From NCBI GenBank assembly GCA_009829735.1, contig CM020620.1, positions 20,248,020 through 20,312,019 of the forward strand: DNA of 64,000 nucleotides. Reading direction: 5' to 3'. The translations under genes and the position numbers were made by a program. The notes beneath the pieces are model-generated. The model saw nothing but the letters and a program-made list of their open reading frames with translations, ran no database searches and had not been told where the DNA came from. Positions 32,577-42,531 of the stretch are shown here, in pieces (positions within the stretch are counted from its first letter, which is position 1; every line of letters begins with the position of its first letter). The stretch is from Pyropia yezoensis. Its lineage: Eukaryota; Rhodophyta; Bangiophyceae; Bangiales; Bangiaceae.

Positions 32577-32953
32577 GAGCGTTATGTACATAACGCTCTA
32601 CGGTCCGCCTGACAAGCCACGACTCCCAGATTCTCCAATGGCTCGCCTGTCGCGTTATGTACATAACGCGACACGATCAGCTCTGGCCAACTATCTCGAC
32701 AAACATCAGAAGAGCGTTATGTACATAACGCGCCACGGTCTGTCTACCGTACCACACCTACCAGATTCTAAAAAAGGCTCACCTCACGCGTTATGTACTT
32801 AACGCCACACGGTCAGCCTCGGCAATCTGTCGGGACGGTGCCAAGTGCTCGCCAGACGCGTTATGTACATAACACGACTCGGTCTGCCTTGGCCAAGTCC
32901 CCGCCAATATCCGACCATGGAACGTACCCATCTGTTGCGTTATGCACACAACA
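32577..32953. repeat. Array of six GTTATGTACATAAC palindromes
   Basis: Palindrome centres (GT|AC) lie at 32587/8, 32660/1, 32722/3, 32796/7, 32866/7 and 32945/6, spacing 62-79 bp. The first three and the fifth keep GTTATGTACATAA; the first two extend to 22 and 24 bp. The fourth has one change and the last is strongly diverged. Spacers share a weak CACGGTCNGCC-like motif after each palindrome, so the array looks like a degenerate tandem of about 70 bp in which the palindrome is the conserved part. It lies 0.2-0.6 kb past the helicase stop codon. Confidence 0.9.
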
Positions 32954-33160
32954 TGGCATGACTCAAGACTGGTGGTGGTACCATGGGCCACACACGCAAA
33001 TCAAGACGTCAACTATACCAGTTGTCATCTACACTGGGGAACAACCGGACACCACATGAAAAGTGACACCTTCAAAGCATAAAACAGAGGGGGGGCCGTA
33101 CAGTCCCACCCCCCGCCCCACCCGCCCCGCCCCTCCCCCCCCCCCCCCATAAGCTCTCGT

Positions 33161-36100
33161 CTAGTACATCCTGTCGGGAGCCACAATGTTGATGTGCTCG
33201 CGGCCCGGTAGACCTGGCTGCCTCCACCTACGGCGGACGTTGTCCCACCAGCTCTTCCAGACACCTCCAGAGCTTGAAAGGTAGTCCATGTCACCAATCA
33301 CGTGGAGATGGCTCTGTGCCCGCGACATCATGACGTTCACGCGCCGCTCGTCGGACAAAAAGTCGGTGTTCCCGCCGGGTGGCGCCCCAGGCTCTGACCG
33401 CACGAGGGAGAGTATGACGCAATCCACAGAAGCGCCTTGGCAGCCATCCACGGTGGACACCCTGACGTCGGCACATGGTCTGCGGGGCAGCCGCCTGCTG
33501 TCTCTCACCGACTGCACCACTTCCTTCAGCTTGTTCCGCTGCGCAGTGTACGGGGTGATGAGCATCACCTTGAGCTCGGTAGCCCCGCTGGACGTCGCCC
33601 ACGCCAGCAGTAGATCCGTAAGAGCCATCTCGACCAACCGAAGCTCTGCAACGTTCATCAGGCTCTTGTTGTTGGAGGTGGTGGAACCCGACTTGTGCGC
33701 CCGATCGTTGGCCGGCAGGCGGGAAGTGTCTGTCACTTGCAGCCCGCCAAAGCGAATACGCCGACTCGGATGGTTTAGCCACGCGGGTGTTCCAAACCCC
33801 TCCTCATGGCGGGCCTTGGGCCCGCGCCCGTCCGACCATAGGCCAATGTGCCGGTAAAAGATTTGTCGGAGGAGGGACCATAACAGCGGCCGCATGCGGT
33901 ACTGCACGGAGAGGATGACGCAAGCGGACAGAAACCGGGCGAGCCGCTCAAAAACGCTGGACGTCATTGGCCGTGTCTCGCCCCTGTACTCCATGCCGGC
34001 GCTCGGCCTCAGCTGGGCATTGTCGCCAACAAGGACAATGCACTTGGTCCGCTCTGCCGGATGACCGTCCTCTTCTTCATCTGACGAGCCACCCGCACGC
34101 CCGGCCCGCTTCTGGGCGCGAACAATGGCGGCGACAGACGCAGGGACGCTTGTTGCCGCACCCTCGTCAATGATAATGGCGTCAAAGCCTTGACCGCCCA
34201 CAAGCGCCCCCGTCGACGTTGACGTGGTAGTGACAATGACGGACGCGCCGCCCACGATGCGCTTGCGGAGCTCCCGTTCCGCACGCTGCTGGCGACGCAA
34301 GGCAGCCTCCAGGGCTTGCTCCGCATCGGCACATTCCTCGAGGAGGTTTTGTGACCCACCTGAGCCCAGCTCTGCACCCTGGGCGCGGGAACGATCATCC
34401 ACACGACCGCCCACATCGGCCACCCGTGCCCTTGCCCGTTCCACCGCGGCTGTCACGGACGGGTAGGCGAAGGGGAGGCGCTCATCCACCACGGCGTCAA
34501 TGTGCGTTGTCCTGGCACGGTGGCCATCCGGAGGGGGCTCACCCACACGGAGGAGCGTCACGGCGTCGGTTTCCGCGCCACCATGTCGACTCGCAGCCCC
34601 CGGCGAACAGAAAAACTCGTGCACTGCGTCCAACAGCTCGTCACACGCCGTGTTTGTGCGCGACGTCAGCAGCACCCGCCCATCGGGCAGCGTCTCAAGG
34701 ACCATGTCCACCATGGACACAATGGCGCGTGTCTTGCCCGTCCCAGGGGGGCCCGCCACCAGCTGCACGTCACACTCGTCCGACAACAGCCCCCGGCGCA
34801 TGCAATCGACTGCGCGCCACTGGAACTCGTCCAGGTGGGCGTAGCGTGGAGGAGCACTCTGCAGGGGGGGGGGGGCCGGTGCCGGTACAGGTACCACCTG
34901 CTGTCCCCCGTGCGGAGGCGTTGCTTCGATGGCGAGCGCCCTCTGCATGACTGGCGGAAGAAGGCCCCAGTGGCCGAGGCCGCCAAACTCGCGGCTGTCC
35001 GACAGGACACTATGAGACAGGGTGACGACCACATTCGCCGTCCGGCGATGGAGCATCCGCTGCACGTCTGAACGACGCACCGCAAACCACCACCGCCGGG
35101 GGGGACCGGATGCGCCACCGTGGCGCGCCGTGCCGGCGTCATTGTCCTGCTCGTCCAGCCCCGGGCCAGGCGTCTTGTCCACCCACCACTCGCCTGCCCC
35201 CGTGGGCGGTGGGCCACCAACCCCCCCGCCGGGCTGCCCCTCCTTGTCCCCGCAGCGGCCAATAAACACCGCGTCCACGGGGGTGCTGCACACCGAGCCG
35301 ACGGGTTCCGGTACCCAAAAGGCACACAAATCACCCGGGGTGGCGTCTGTGGGGTCCACTTGACACTCTCCCCCGCGGTCCTTGTGGCGGCGGTGGTGGC
35401 GGCCGCCCCCACCGGGGGGACCACCCCGGGGGGCGGGCATACGCACGAGCACGTTGCACATGCGACACGCCCGCGGGTCGTCCAGTATGGAGCCCCCCAC
35501 CTGCGGCGACGACAGGGTGATGGGCGCGTCGATGCGAGCCACGCCAAAGCGGGAGCACAATGACGACGTGGTCACGCGCCCACTGCGGCCGCCGCCGCCG
35601 CCATGGCCCTTGTTGCTGCTGCCTTCGATAGACTGCGCCACCGCGTCTGTACCGCGGGCGGCGAGCTGGCACAAGGTGGCCACAACGATGGCCTGCCAGT
35701 GGCCCCCAGGTCCTCTTGCGTACAACGGGGACGGGCGCAGGTGGGTTGGGACACCCTTCCACCCCGACTCGGACGTACAGAGCGTCAACTGACCGAGCGC
35801 CACCCGATCGCCATCCGCGCCACACAGTGTGGGAGGACTGGCCTGGCTGGCACCACCCCCCGCCGCCGCCGCCGCCGCCGCGGGCAGAGGTGCAGCAGTG
35901 GGAGACGCGTCCCCCCCACCAGCCGGGGAACCGATACAAGGGCCTCCTACGCCGGCAGTCCAACCTCCGACAACTGCCGCACCCGCGTCTGCAACTGCAG
36001 GCAAAGCGGGAGAGGGCTCCTCCCCCCGAGCCACTGCCGTGCCCACCGCAGCCACCCCCGCCGTGTCGGTTGCTGCAGCAGTACCCGGTTCAGCAGGTGC

Positions 36101-39100
36101 ACCTCCGCCAACACCCGCGTCGGCCACGGCCGCCGTGCCCGCAGAAGCCCCACCAACGCCAGGAGCACCCACAGCCACAGCATCCACCGCGCCTGTGGCT
36201 ACACCCGCCGCCGATGGAGCATCGGGGGCAGCAGCAGCGGTAAAAGCAACCTCGGGCGTAGAGGGCCCGCCTGGGACGGCTGCCGTCGCGGAGGAGGTGG
36301 CAGCTACAGTCGCGACAGAGGTGGCAGCCACTGCCACACGGGGGGCCGCCCCAGTGGCGGAGGACGTACGCCGCTGCCCGACCAGTTGGCCGGCCCGGAC
36401 CACCCGGGCCACACTGACGACAGTCACATCATCGTTCTCTGCGTCATTCCAGTCATCGTCGTCGTCTATGAACATAATGACGTCACAGGGTTCTGCATTG
36501 TAGACAGGGGAAACTGCCTGCCCAGCCAACACATTGTCTGGGACCGCCACTGCGGGTAGGTAGCACACAAACTCGACTTCGCCCCCCGCGTCGTCGCCAA
36601 TGGAAAAGGCGTCTGGGTCACCGTCACCGGACGGAATCGCCATGGTCGCATCGGGCGCTGGGGGAGGCCGCCCATCTTTGTCGGCACCTGACCCGGCACC
36701 AACCTCATCGGCAGGCGCAGCCCCCGCCCCTGCGTCGTCTGGCGCAGCTGCCCCCGCCCCTGCGTCTTCTGGCGCAGCACCCGCCCCAGTGTCGTCTGGC
36801 GCAGCAGACCCGCCGAGTAATTCGTCGATGCGCTGACGTAGTCGTACGACCAGTGGGCTGGCCCGCTTGCCAGGCTTGGCCGGCGGACAGAGCGCACCCT
36901 TCAGCGCGTGGAGGGCCTCCGAATAGGTCGTACCACCGATTTCTCCGACCCAGGGCCGCAGGCCCAACGGTGACGCCAACCAATCCAACGTTGACTGGGC
37001 CAACACCCGCCGAGATGCCCACACGCCAACCGCAAGAGGCGTCCGCACCAGGTTATGGACGGCCGCGAAGTACAACCAGTTGTATAGTGACAGTGACCTG
37101 TCCGCCTCCACGTGCACGATAAGAACCTCCCAAAGCCACGGGAGCGCCTCCATCCACTCGTTGACAACGGGGGCCAGGTTTGCCACGTCCATGATATCAA
37201 AGTGCGTGCAGAAGTGCTTGTGCTCGGAGAGTAGGATGAGGCACGAGTCCAAGGCCTTTTGGACGACACCCCGTGTGCCCTTCACGTCTCGGTGGATGTT
37301 CAGCCGCATGAGCAGGTGCAAGACACGGGCGAGCGCTCCGCTCGCCCACAGCTTAACCGACTCGCCGGGTGAGTCCGCAGGCGGGCGCCCCGCGCCCACG
37401 TCCGCCAACACTTGCCGGCTGCTCCGCACAAACGCCGTACATACGGCAAACTGCTGCAGGGGCACACCCTTCCAGGCACGATCATCACGATCTTCCCCGC
37501 GAGCGCGCACAGAGACGTCTAGCAAGTGCAGGGCGTTTTCGACGACGCGCAGGGCGTCAAAAGGCCTTGGGGGGGGGCCACTCGACGACAGACCCGGGGC
37601 GGGAGCGCTGGTGGTCTCGCGGGCGGACACAGCGCGCCCCCCCTCATCGGACGGGACGGGTGCACACCCATCCAACAGGTCCGTGATGGACCACGAGTCA
37701 GCCCCACCGCCCCCCCGCTCACCCACACCGGACAGGCAGCGGATGACCTGCCGGGCGGTCCGTCGGAAGTGTGAACTGGGGGCTACCAGCCACCCGACGC
37801 CAGTGTCCGAGGCAGTGACGCTCGCAACACGTGAAAACAGGGCCGCAGCCGGCGCGACAGCAGTAGCAGCACCCGGAGAGCCAAGGACGGACGAAAACAG
37901 CAACGCCGTCATGTCGCATAGGGCGGTTTTCCATGCGTCGACCTCTTTAAAGGCGACGAAGAAGTCTGTCGGCAACATCGCCAATGACCCGGGCATGGAC
38001 ATCAGCAGGGCCACGTCGTCGGGGCTGCCTGCGCCTTCCGGGACAGGCTCGTCGTCACCGCCACCCCGCCCCAGGGCGGAAGGGTTGCGGCCAGACTCGA
38101 CCAAATGCGACCACAGGCGGGTGTGTAGATTCAACGGCTTCGGCTGCAGCACCTCAGCACCTCCCTTGCCCGCCTGCACCGCCCGGTGGACGATGGCAGT
38201 GTCTGCGCTACACGCGCTCCGTAGGAACCTCTGGGCCTCGGGGGGCCAGACACCCATGGACCAGGCGGTGCGAAAAAACGTCACTTGGTGCGGCCAGGAG
38301 GGAGAATCGGCCAGCGACCCGTGATCGTGCAACAGCTTTGAGCAGGCGGCGCCGACGGCAGCGACCATCTCGCGGCTGAAGTGGGCGAGCTCCGGACCAC
38401 CCCCACTGCCAGCGTCTGCTGCACGCGCACCTTGCGCGGGAAGCGTCGCCGGCGGCGCGTCCGCCTCAGGTCGACGACCGGCCGCGCGGGGGGGGGTTAG
38501 GGCCAGAGAACGGGGAGACAGCGCCGCAGCCGGACCCGCGGGGCCACCAGGACCACCGGGCGCGGTGAGACGCGCAGCCGGACCCGCGGGGCCACCAGGA
38601 CCACCGGGCGCGGTGAGACGCAGCCGCTTTTGCCCCGACCGGCCGGTGATCATCATCCGGGTGGGCGCTGCCGCCACCGCCGCCGCCGCCCGAAAAGACA
38701 GGTCGTCGATTGCCTTTCTTGCCCGCCACACGTTCGGAACCATGATGGGGATGACAAACATGTCCACGAGTGCCTCGAGGTTGGCGCGCGGCAGGCTGGC
38801 CAAGCCCGGGCCGCGAAGGGCGTGCCTCACAGTGGTTGCCATCTCACGTACCACGACCGGGTCACTCGCGTGCGGCTGGTACAGACGCGACAGGTGGGCA
38901 ACAGCGGCTTTGGCAACCCGTACACCCGGGTCGCAACGAAGAAGGGCCGACGTGGTCTGGATGACACACAAGGCGTCGGCCTGGGACGCCGCCTGCGGGC
39001 CCATGCGAGCAAAGAGGGTGTCACAAGCATGCACCAGTCCGAGGGCACTCGTCGTGTCACCCCGCGTGGCCATGGCACCCCCCGCCGGGTCGGTACCAAC

Positions 39101-39745
39101 GGCCGCCGTTCCCGTCACCGCGGACCTCACCACCGGGTGCGTGACGTCCAGCATGGTCTCCGCCGGCTCGTCTGCCACTACAGGCGCATACCCGCCCGGT
39201 CGCACCGGCACAATCTCGTCGACGTCACAGTCCATCTCCTTCAGCCGCTCCGACGGATCGGTCGCCCGCACTGGTGACCCCATCAGCTGGGCCACGCCCG
39301 ACATTTGCACGTCCGCCTCGACCACCGGGTCAGTCTGTGACGCCTCATGCACCACACCCACCGAGTTGGCGACCGGCATCGCAGCCGCCGACACACCCAC
39401 CGAGGCTGCCGTGCACTTGCCCGCCGACGCCGCCTCCAACGACTCTGCCGGTGGCGCCGCTGCAGCCGAGACCGTCGGCTCCGCCGGCGCCACGCCGGCC
39501 GGCTCGGCCACCACGTCTGCCGCGGCCGACGCCGCCTCCAACGACTCTGCCGGTGGCGCCGCAGCAGCCGCAGCAGCCGAGACCGTCGGCTCCGCCGGCG
39601 CCACACCGGCCGGCTCGGCCACCACGTCTGCCGCGGCCGACGCCGCCTCCAACGACTCTGCCGGTGGCGCCGCAGCAGCCGAGACCGTCGGCTCCGCCAC
39701 CGCCGACGCCGCAGCCGGGTCAGCCACCGGTGGCGTGACCGCCAT
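33161..39745 (-). CDS. Very large protein with C-terminal SF1 Upf1/Sen1-type helicase, 2,194 aa
   Basis: The ATG at 39745 (MAVTPPVADPAAAS) is the first in-frame ATG; the stop is TAG. The helicase occupies about residues 1640-2180: Walker A GPPGTGKT (near 1665), IIIDEGAATS (near 1855) in place of the usual DEAA/DEAS, VGDNAQLRPS (near 1905), SVQYRMRP (near 1947), LITPYTAQRNKL, STVDGCQGASVD (near 2098) and DERRVNVMMSRAQ (near 2138). All motifs for ATP hydrolysis are present. These helicases unwind RNA or DNA in decay, termination or repair. There is no Upf1 cysteine/histidine domain that I recognise. The first 120 residues are a 34-37-residue Ala/Glu/Pro repeat (three copies), and residues 130-1600 are unrecognised. 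Intron-free over 6.6 kb, which is unusual for a host gene and would fit a mobile-element or lineage-specific gene. Confidence 0.88.
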   Translation of the reverse strand: MAVTPPVADPAAASAVAEPTVSAAAAPPAESLEAASAAADVVAEPAGVAPAEPTVSAAAAAAAPPAESLEAASAAADVVAEPAGVAPAEPTVSAAAAPPAESLEAASAGKCTAASVGVSAAAMPVANSVGVVHEASQTDPVVEADVQMSGVAQLMGSPVRATDPSERLKEMDCDVDEIVPVRPGGYAPVVADEPAETMLDVTHPVVRSAVTGTAAVGTDPAGGAMATRGDTTSALGLVHACDTLFARMGPQAASQADALCVIQTTSALLRCDPGVRVAKAAVAHLSRLYQPHASDPVVVREMATTVRHALRGPGLASLPRANLEALVDMFVIPIMVPNVWRARKAIDDLSFRAAAAVAAAPTRMMITGRSGQKRLRLTAPGGPGGPAGPAARLTAPGGPGGPAGPAAALSPRSLALTPPRAAGRRPEADAPPATLPAQGARAADAGSGGGPELAHFSREMVAAVGAACSKLLHDHGSLADSPSWPHQVTFFRTAWSMGVWPPEAQRFLRSACSADTAIVHRAVQAGKGGAEVLQPKPLNLHTRLWSHLVESGRNPSALGRGGGDDEPVPEGAGSPDDVALLMSMPGSLAMLPTDFFVAFKEVDAWKTALCDMTALLFSSVLGSPGAATAVAPAAALFSRVASVTASDTGVGWLVAPSSHFRRTARQVIRCLSGVGERGGGGADSWSITDLLDGCAPVPSDEGGRAVSARETTSAPAPGLSSSGPPPRPFDALRVVENALHLLDVSVRARGEDRDDRAWKGVPLQQFAVCTAFVRSSRQVLADVGAGRPPADSPGESVKLWASGALARVLHLLMRLNIHRDVKGTRGVVQKALDSCLILLSEHKHFCTHFDIMDVANLAPVVNEWMEALPWLWEVLIVHVEADRSLSLYNWLYFAAVHNLVRTPLAVGVWASRRVLAQSTLDWLASPLGLRPWVGEIGGTTYSEALHALKGALCPPAKPGKRASPLVVRLRQRIDELLGGSAAPDDTGAGAAPEDAGAGAAAPDDAGAGAAPADEVGAGSGADKDGRPPPAPDATMAIPSGDGDPDAFSIGDDAGGEVEFVCYLPAVAVPDNVLAGQAVSPVYNAEPCDVIMFIDDDDDWNDAENDDVTVVSVARVVRAGQLVGQRRTSSATGAAPRVAVAATSVATVAATSSATAAVPGGPSTPEVAFTAAAAPDAPSAAGVATGAVDAVAVGAPGVGGASAGTAAVADAGVGGGAPAEPGTAAATDTAGVAAVGTAVARGEEPSPALPAVADAGAAVVGGWTAGVGGPCIGSPAGGGDASPTAAPLPAAAAAAAGGGASQASPPTLCGADGDRVALGQLTLCTSESGWKGVPTHLRPSPLYARGPGGHWQAIVVATLCQLAARGTDAVAQSIEGSSNKGHGGGGGRSGRVTTSSLCSRFGVARIDAPITLSSPQVGGSILDDPRACRMCNVLVRMPAPRGGPPGGGGRHHRRHKDRGGECQVDPTDATPGDLCAFWVPEPVGSVCSTPVDAVFIGRCGDKEGQPGGGVGGPPPTGAGEWWVDKTPGPGLDEQDNDAGTARHGGASGPPRRWWFAVRRSDVQRMLHRRTANVVVTLSHSVLSDSREFGGLGHWGLLPPVMQRALAIEATPPHGGQQVVPVPAPAPPPLQSAPPRYAHLDEFQWRAVDCMRRGLLSDECDVQLVAGPPGTGKTRAIVSMVDMVLETLPDGRVLLTSRTNTACDELLDAVHEFFCSPGAASRHGGAETDAVTLLRVGEPPPDGHRARTTHIDAVVDERLPFAYPSVTAAVERARARVADVGGRVDDRSRAQGAELGSGGSQNLLEECADAEQALEAALRRQQRAERELRKRIVGGASVIVTTTSTSTGALVGGQGFDAIIIDEGAATSVPASVAAIVRAQKRAGRAGGSSDEEEDGHPAERTKCIVLVGDNAQLRPSAGMEYRGETRPMTSSVFERLARFLSACVILSVQYRMRPLLWSLLRQIFYRHIGLWSDGRGPKARHEEGFGTPAWLNHPSRRIRFGGLQVTDTSRLPANDRAHKSGSTTSNNKSLMNVAELRLVEMALTDLLLAWATSSGATELKVMLITPYTAQRNKLKEVVQSVRDSRRLPRRPCADVRVSTVDGCQGASVDCVILSLVRSEPGAPPGGNTDFLSDERRVNVMMSRAQSHLHVIGDMDYLSSSGGVWKSWWDNVRRRWRQPGLPGREHINIVAPDRMY
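39423..39740 (-). repeat. 102-111-bp in-frame coding repeat
   Basis: Copies begin at 39423, 39525 and 39636 on the plus strand (spacing 102 and 111 bp) and encode the N-terminal repeat containing PPAESLEAAS and EPTVSAAAA. Confidence 0.9.
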
Positions 39746-39833
39746 CCCCACCAGCGGACCCACCGGCCTCGTTGCCGCCCCAACACCCGCAGGCTGGGCC
39801 GCCAGACACAGCACCACCACCCAGCCCGCCGCC

Positions 39834-40585
39834 TAGGCCGCTACCACCTGCGGAAGGAGGGGGAGGGGGAGGGGTGGGGGGGAAGAGGGGAAAAGGGCAC
39901 GGCAGAGAATCAGCGGCCGTGGGGTGGGGGCGCGGCTTGGGGGCAGCACACCAGCAGCGGCGGCGGCGCGGCTAGAAGAAACCGCGCCGCCGGTGCTGGC
40001 GCGACCTGCCCCCCTCCCCCAACAGAGCCGCCGCGCCCGTGCTCCCCCCCGGCCGGCCGCCGATCCTCCACCCCACCCCTCCCACACTCTCCCCCCCTCC
40101 TCCTCACGCCCCCTCCTCACGCCCCCCCCCCCCCCCACAACAAACGCACCGTTCCGGCCGCCGCAACCGCCACACAACCCGCCGCCTTGGCCGCTGCCAC
40201 CTGCGGGGGGAGGGGGTGGGGAGAGGGGGTGGGGGAGAAGAGGCAAAAGGGGCACGGCAGGGAATCAGCGGCCGTGGGGTGGGGGCGCGGCTTGGGGGCA
40301 GCACGCCAGCAGCGGCGGCGGCGCGGTTTGAAAACCCGCGCCGCCGGTGCTAGCGCGACCTGCCCCCCTCCCCCAACAGAGCCGCCGCGCCCGTGCTCCC
40401 CCCCGGCCGGCCGCCGATCCTCCACCCCGCCCCTCCCACACTCTCCCCCCTCCTCACCCCCCCTCCTCACGCCCCCCCCCCCCTCACGCCCCCCCCACCC
40501 CCACGCCCCCCCCACAACAAACGCACCGGTCCGGTCGCCGCAATCGCGACACAACCCGCCGCCTTGGCCGCCACCAGCAGCGGGG
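39834..40585. repeat. About 355-375-bp tandem repeat upstream of the helicase
   Basis: GGCCGCTACCACCTGCGG at 39836 recurs as GGCCGCTGCCACCTGCGG at 40189 and in weaker form at 40566. Each unit contains CGCGGCTTGGGGGCAGCAC and CCCCCAACAGAGCCGCCGCG. The first unit abuts the 5' end of the helicase gene, so its promoter lies in or next to this repeat. Confidence 0.85.
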
Positions 40586-40599
40586 GGAGGGGTGGGGGA

Positions 40600-40850
40600 A
40601 GGGAGGGGGCGCGGCACACCGTGGAGAGGGTGGTTGGGAATGGGGGAGAGGGCGCGGCACAACCGGGAAAGGGAGGGTGGGGGAAGGGAGGGGGCGCGGC
40701 ACACCGTCGAGAGGGTGGTTGGGAGAGGGCGCGGCACAACCGGAGAGGGAGGGCGGTGGGGGAAGGGAGGCGGCGCGGCACACCGTGGAGAAGGTGAGGG
40801 GGAGAGGGCGCGGCACGGCCGGGAAAGCGAGGGTGGGGGGTGGGACGCAC
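40600..40850. repeat. About 78-bp G-rich minisatellite
   Basis: Three imperfect units containing GGGCGCGGCACACCGT followed by GAGGGCGCGGCACAACCG. Confidence 0.75.
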
Positions 40851-42531
40851 AGAGCGCGGCGGGGAGGGCGGTGGGGGGACGGGGCGGCGCGTGCATGCAT
40901 GCGCGCGTGCATGCCCGTTCAACGGGCGCCGCGCGCATGCATGCGCGCGTGTGTGGGTGCACGAATGCGTGCGCGTCACAGCACCCCGTTTCGAAATCAG
41001 AGCGGCAAATTAATAAATGGTCGAGGAAAAACGACCGTACGTACAGAGGTTGTTTTAGGACATGTTTTCCTCTTGACGCGATAAATTCCACTCTGCTCGT
41101 CTGTGCCCGCCAGGTGGTGGGTCAGTCAACACTCCTTGCACTGCCTGGCGATATTATTGGCATCCTGCATTGCTGTGGACCATGAACGCAGAAATGCAAG
41201 CGGGCCTTTGCGCTCCGTAGGCTACCCCCCCGCTTGGAACCCTCTTCACGCTGTCCCCCTGCGCGCGCCCACACCCGCACGCGCGTGTGCATGTGCCCAA
41301 CGCACGCGTGTGCATGTGCCCAACGCAATTCGAACCCCACCCCACCCCCCCCCCCGCGTCCCCCCCCCCCCACGCGAAAATATGCGGGGCACACAATTGC
41401 GGGAAGGCTCCGGGTGACGACTTCGCGAGCATTAACCGATAAAAACTCAGCACGCGGTCTGGTCTCAATGACTGGGTGAGTATCAGACAGCCAGCACTCT
41501 TTATCGTCCAGCACCCCCAGCTGAGAAATGCGTGTTCATAGCCCTTCCATAGCGGGTTTCCCGTTTCCACAGTACAATGCGGGTCCGTTTTGACAGCGGC
41601 TGTGGGGCGCACATGCAGGGGACGGTCGGGAGACAGAGGTACGCCCTCCGCGTCATATGCTTTTGTAAATAAATAGCACAGCGCATGATGCCTCACATGA
41701 TGGTCGTATCTATATATGCAGCGCGTGCGTGCGTCGGCCGACGAAACGTCAACAGAAAGTACACAAAAAAATAGAGAAAGCTGGGGCGGACGGTACCGCG
41801 AGAGGGGTTTCGCCATCGCATCCGCAACCCGCAAACCCGATTGAGGGCGTCTCTGCACCTTTAGGATGTGCTGGCGACAAAAAAAAACAAAACAAAAACT
41901 CTGCGCATACCCCTCGACAAGGTTGTCCTCATGCTCCTCACAAAAATGGGGTCTCGCCGGCGCTTCCCCTTCTGGGGGGGGTCCGTAGCGGGGCAAGCGT
42001 GTAGTACATGAACGAGTAGAAGGGCGTTCACACGCAGACGGTCTGGCGGGAGCGGAATGCGAGGCGACGCGCGCGGTCGCACGCCGGGCGGGAGTTGGAC
42101 GCGCGCGGTCGCAGGCCGGGCGGGAGTTCAAGACTGCCCGGCGATACGCTTAATGTGTGCGCGTGCACGAGTGCCAAGTTCTTTGCGGTGGTTCATCCGT
42201 GAAAAACCGGGCCTCTCCCGCCCGACAGTCACCACCAGCGTGACGTGGGCAGGGCGTACACCCTGACACGGTCATAGCCCACGCCAGCCTTGCACTCGCC
42301 AATCAACTCAATGGTAAAGTGTGGGCCCCCCGCGCACTTCATTTACGCTTTGGGACCCAACACCTGCCGCCCCCCTCGCACGCCCGCCCGACACCCACGC
42401 CCCAGCAGACCACCCCCGCCGGTGCAATGCAACGTGCTCCATGGATTGGGTGGGGCAGGCCAAGTACTTGCACCTGCACAGCCCCATTCCACGACCCGCC
42501 CGGTGACGGCGACACAAGGTCATGCAAGCGG
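40851..42531. other. Intergenic, no supportable gene
   Basis: Contains GC-rich alternating purine-pyrimidine DNA (about 40880-40975), a short CATGTGCCCAACGCA duplication (about 41285-41328), AT-rich stretches, and a 31-bp tandem duplication. A 325-codon minus-strand frame at 41154-42131 shows no domain and crosses the repeats, so it is not called. Confidence 0.45.
42067..42128. repeat. 31-bp tandem duplication
   Basis: Two copies containing GCGCGGTCGCA(C/G)GCCGGGCG and GGAGTT. Confidence 0.8.

Noticed and set aside
32577-32953. CRISPR-like array
   Set aside because: Repeats are short palindromes at uneven 62-79-bp spacing, spacers share weak similarity, the genome is eukaryotic and no cas gene is present.
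39347-41185. 612-codon plus-strand frame
   Set aside because: It is antisense to the helicase 5' end and then reads through the 360-bp tandem repeat and minisatellite.
41154-42131. 325-codon minus-strand frame
   Set aside because: Crosses short tandem duplications and shows no domain or steady composition.
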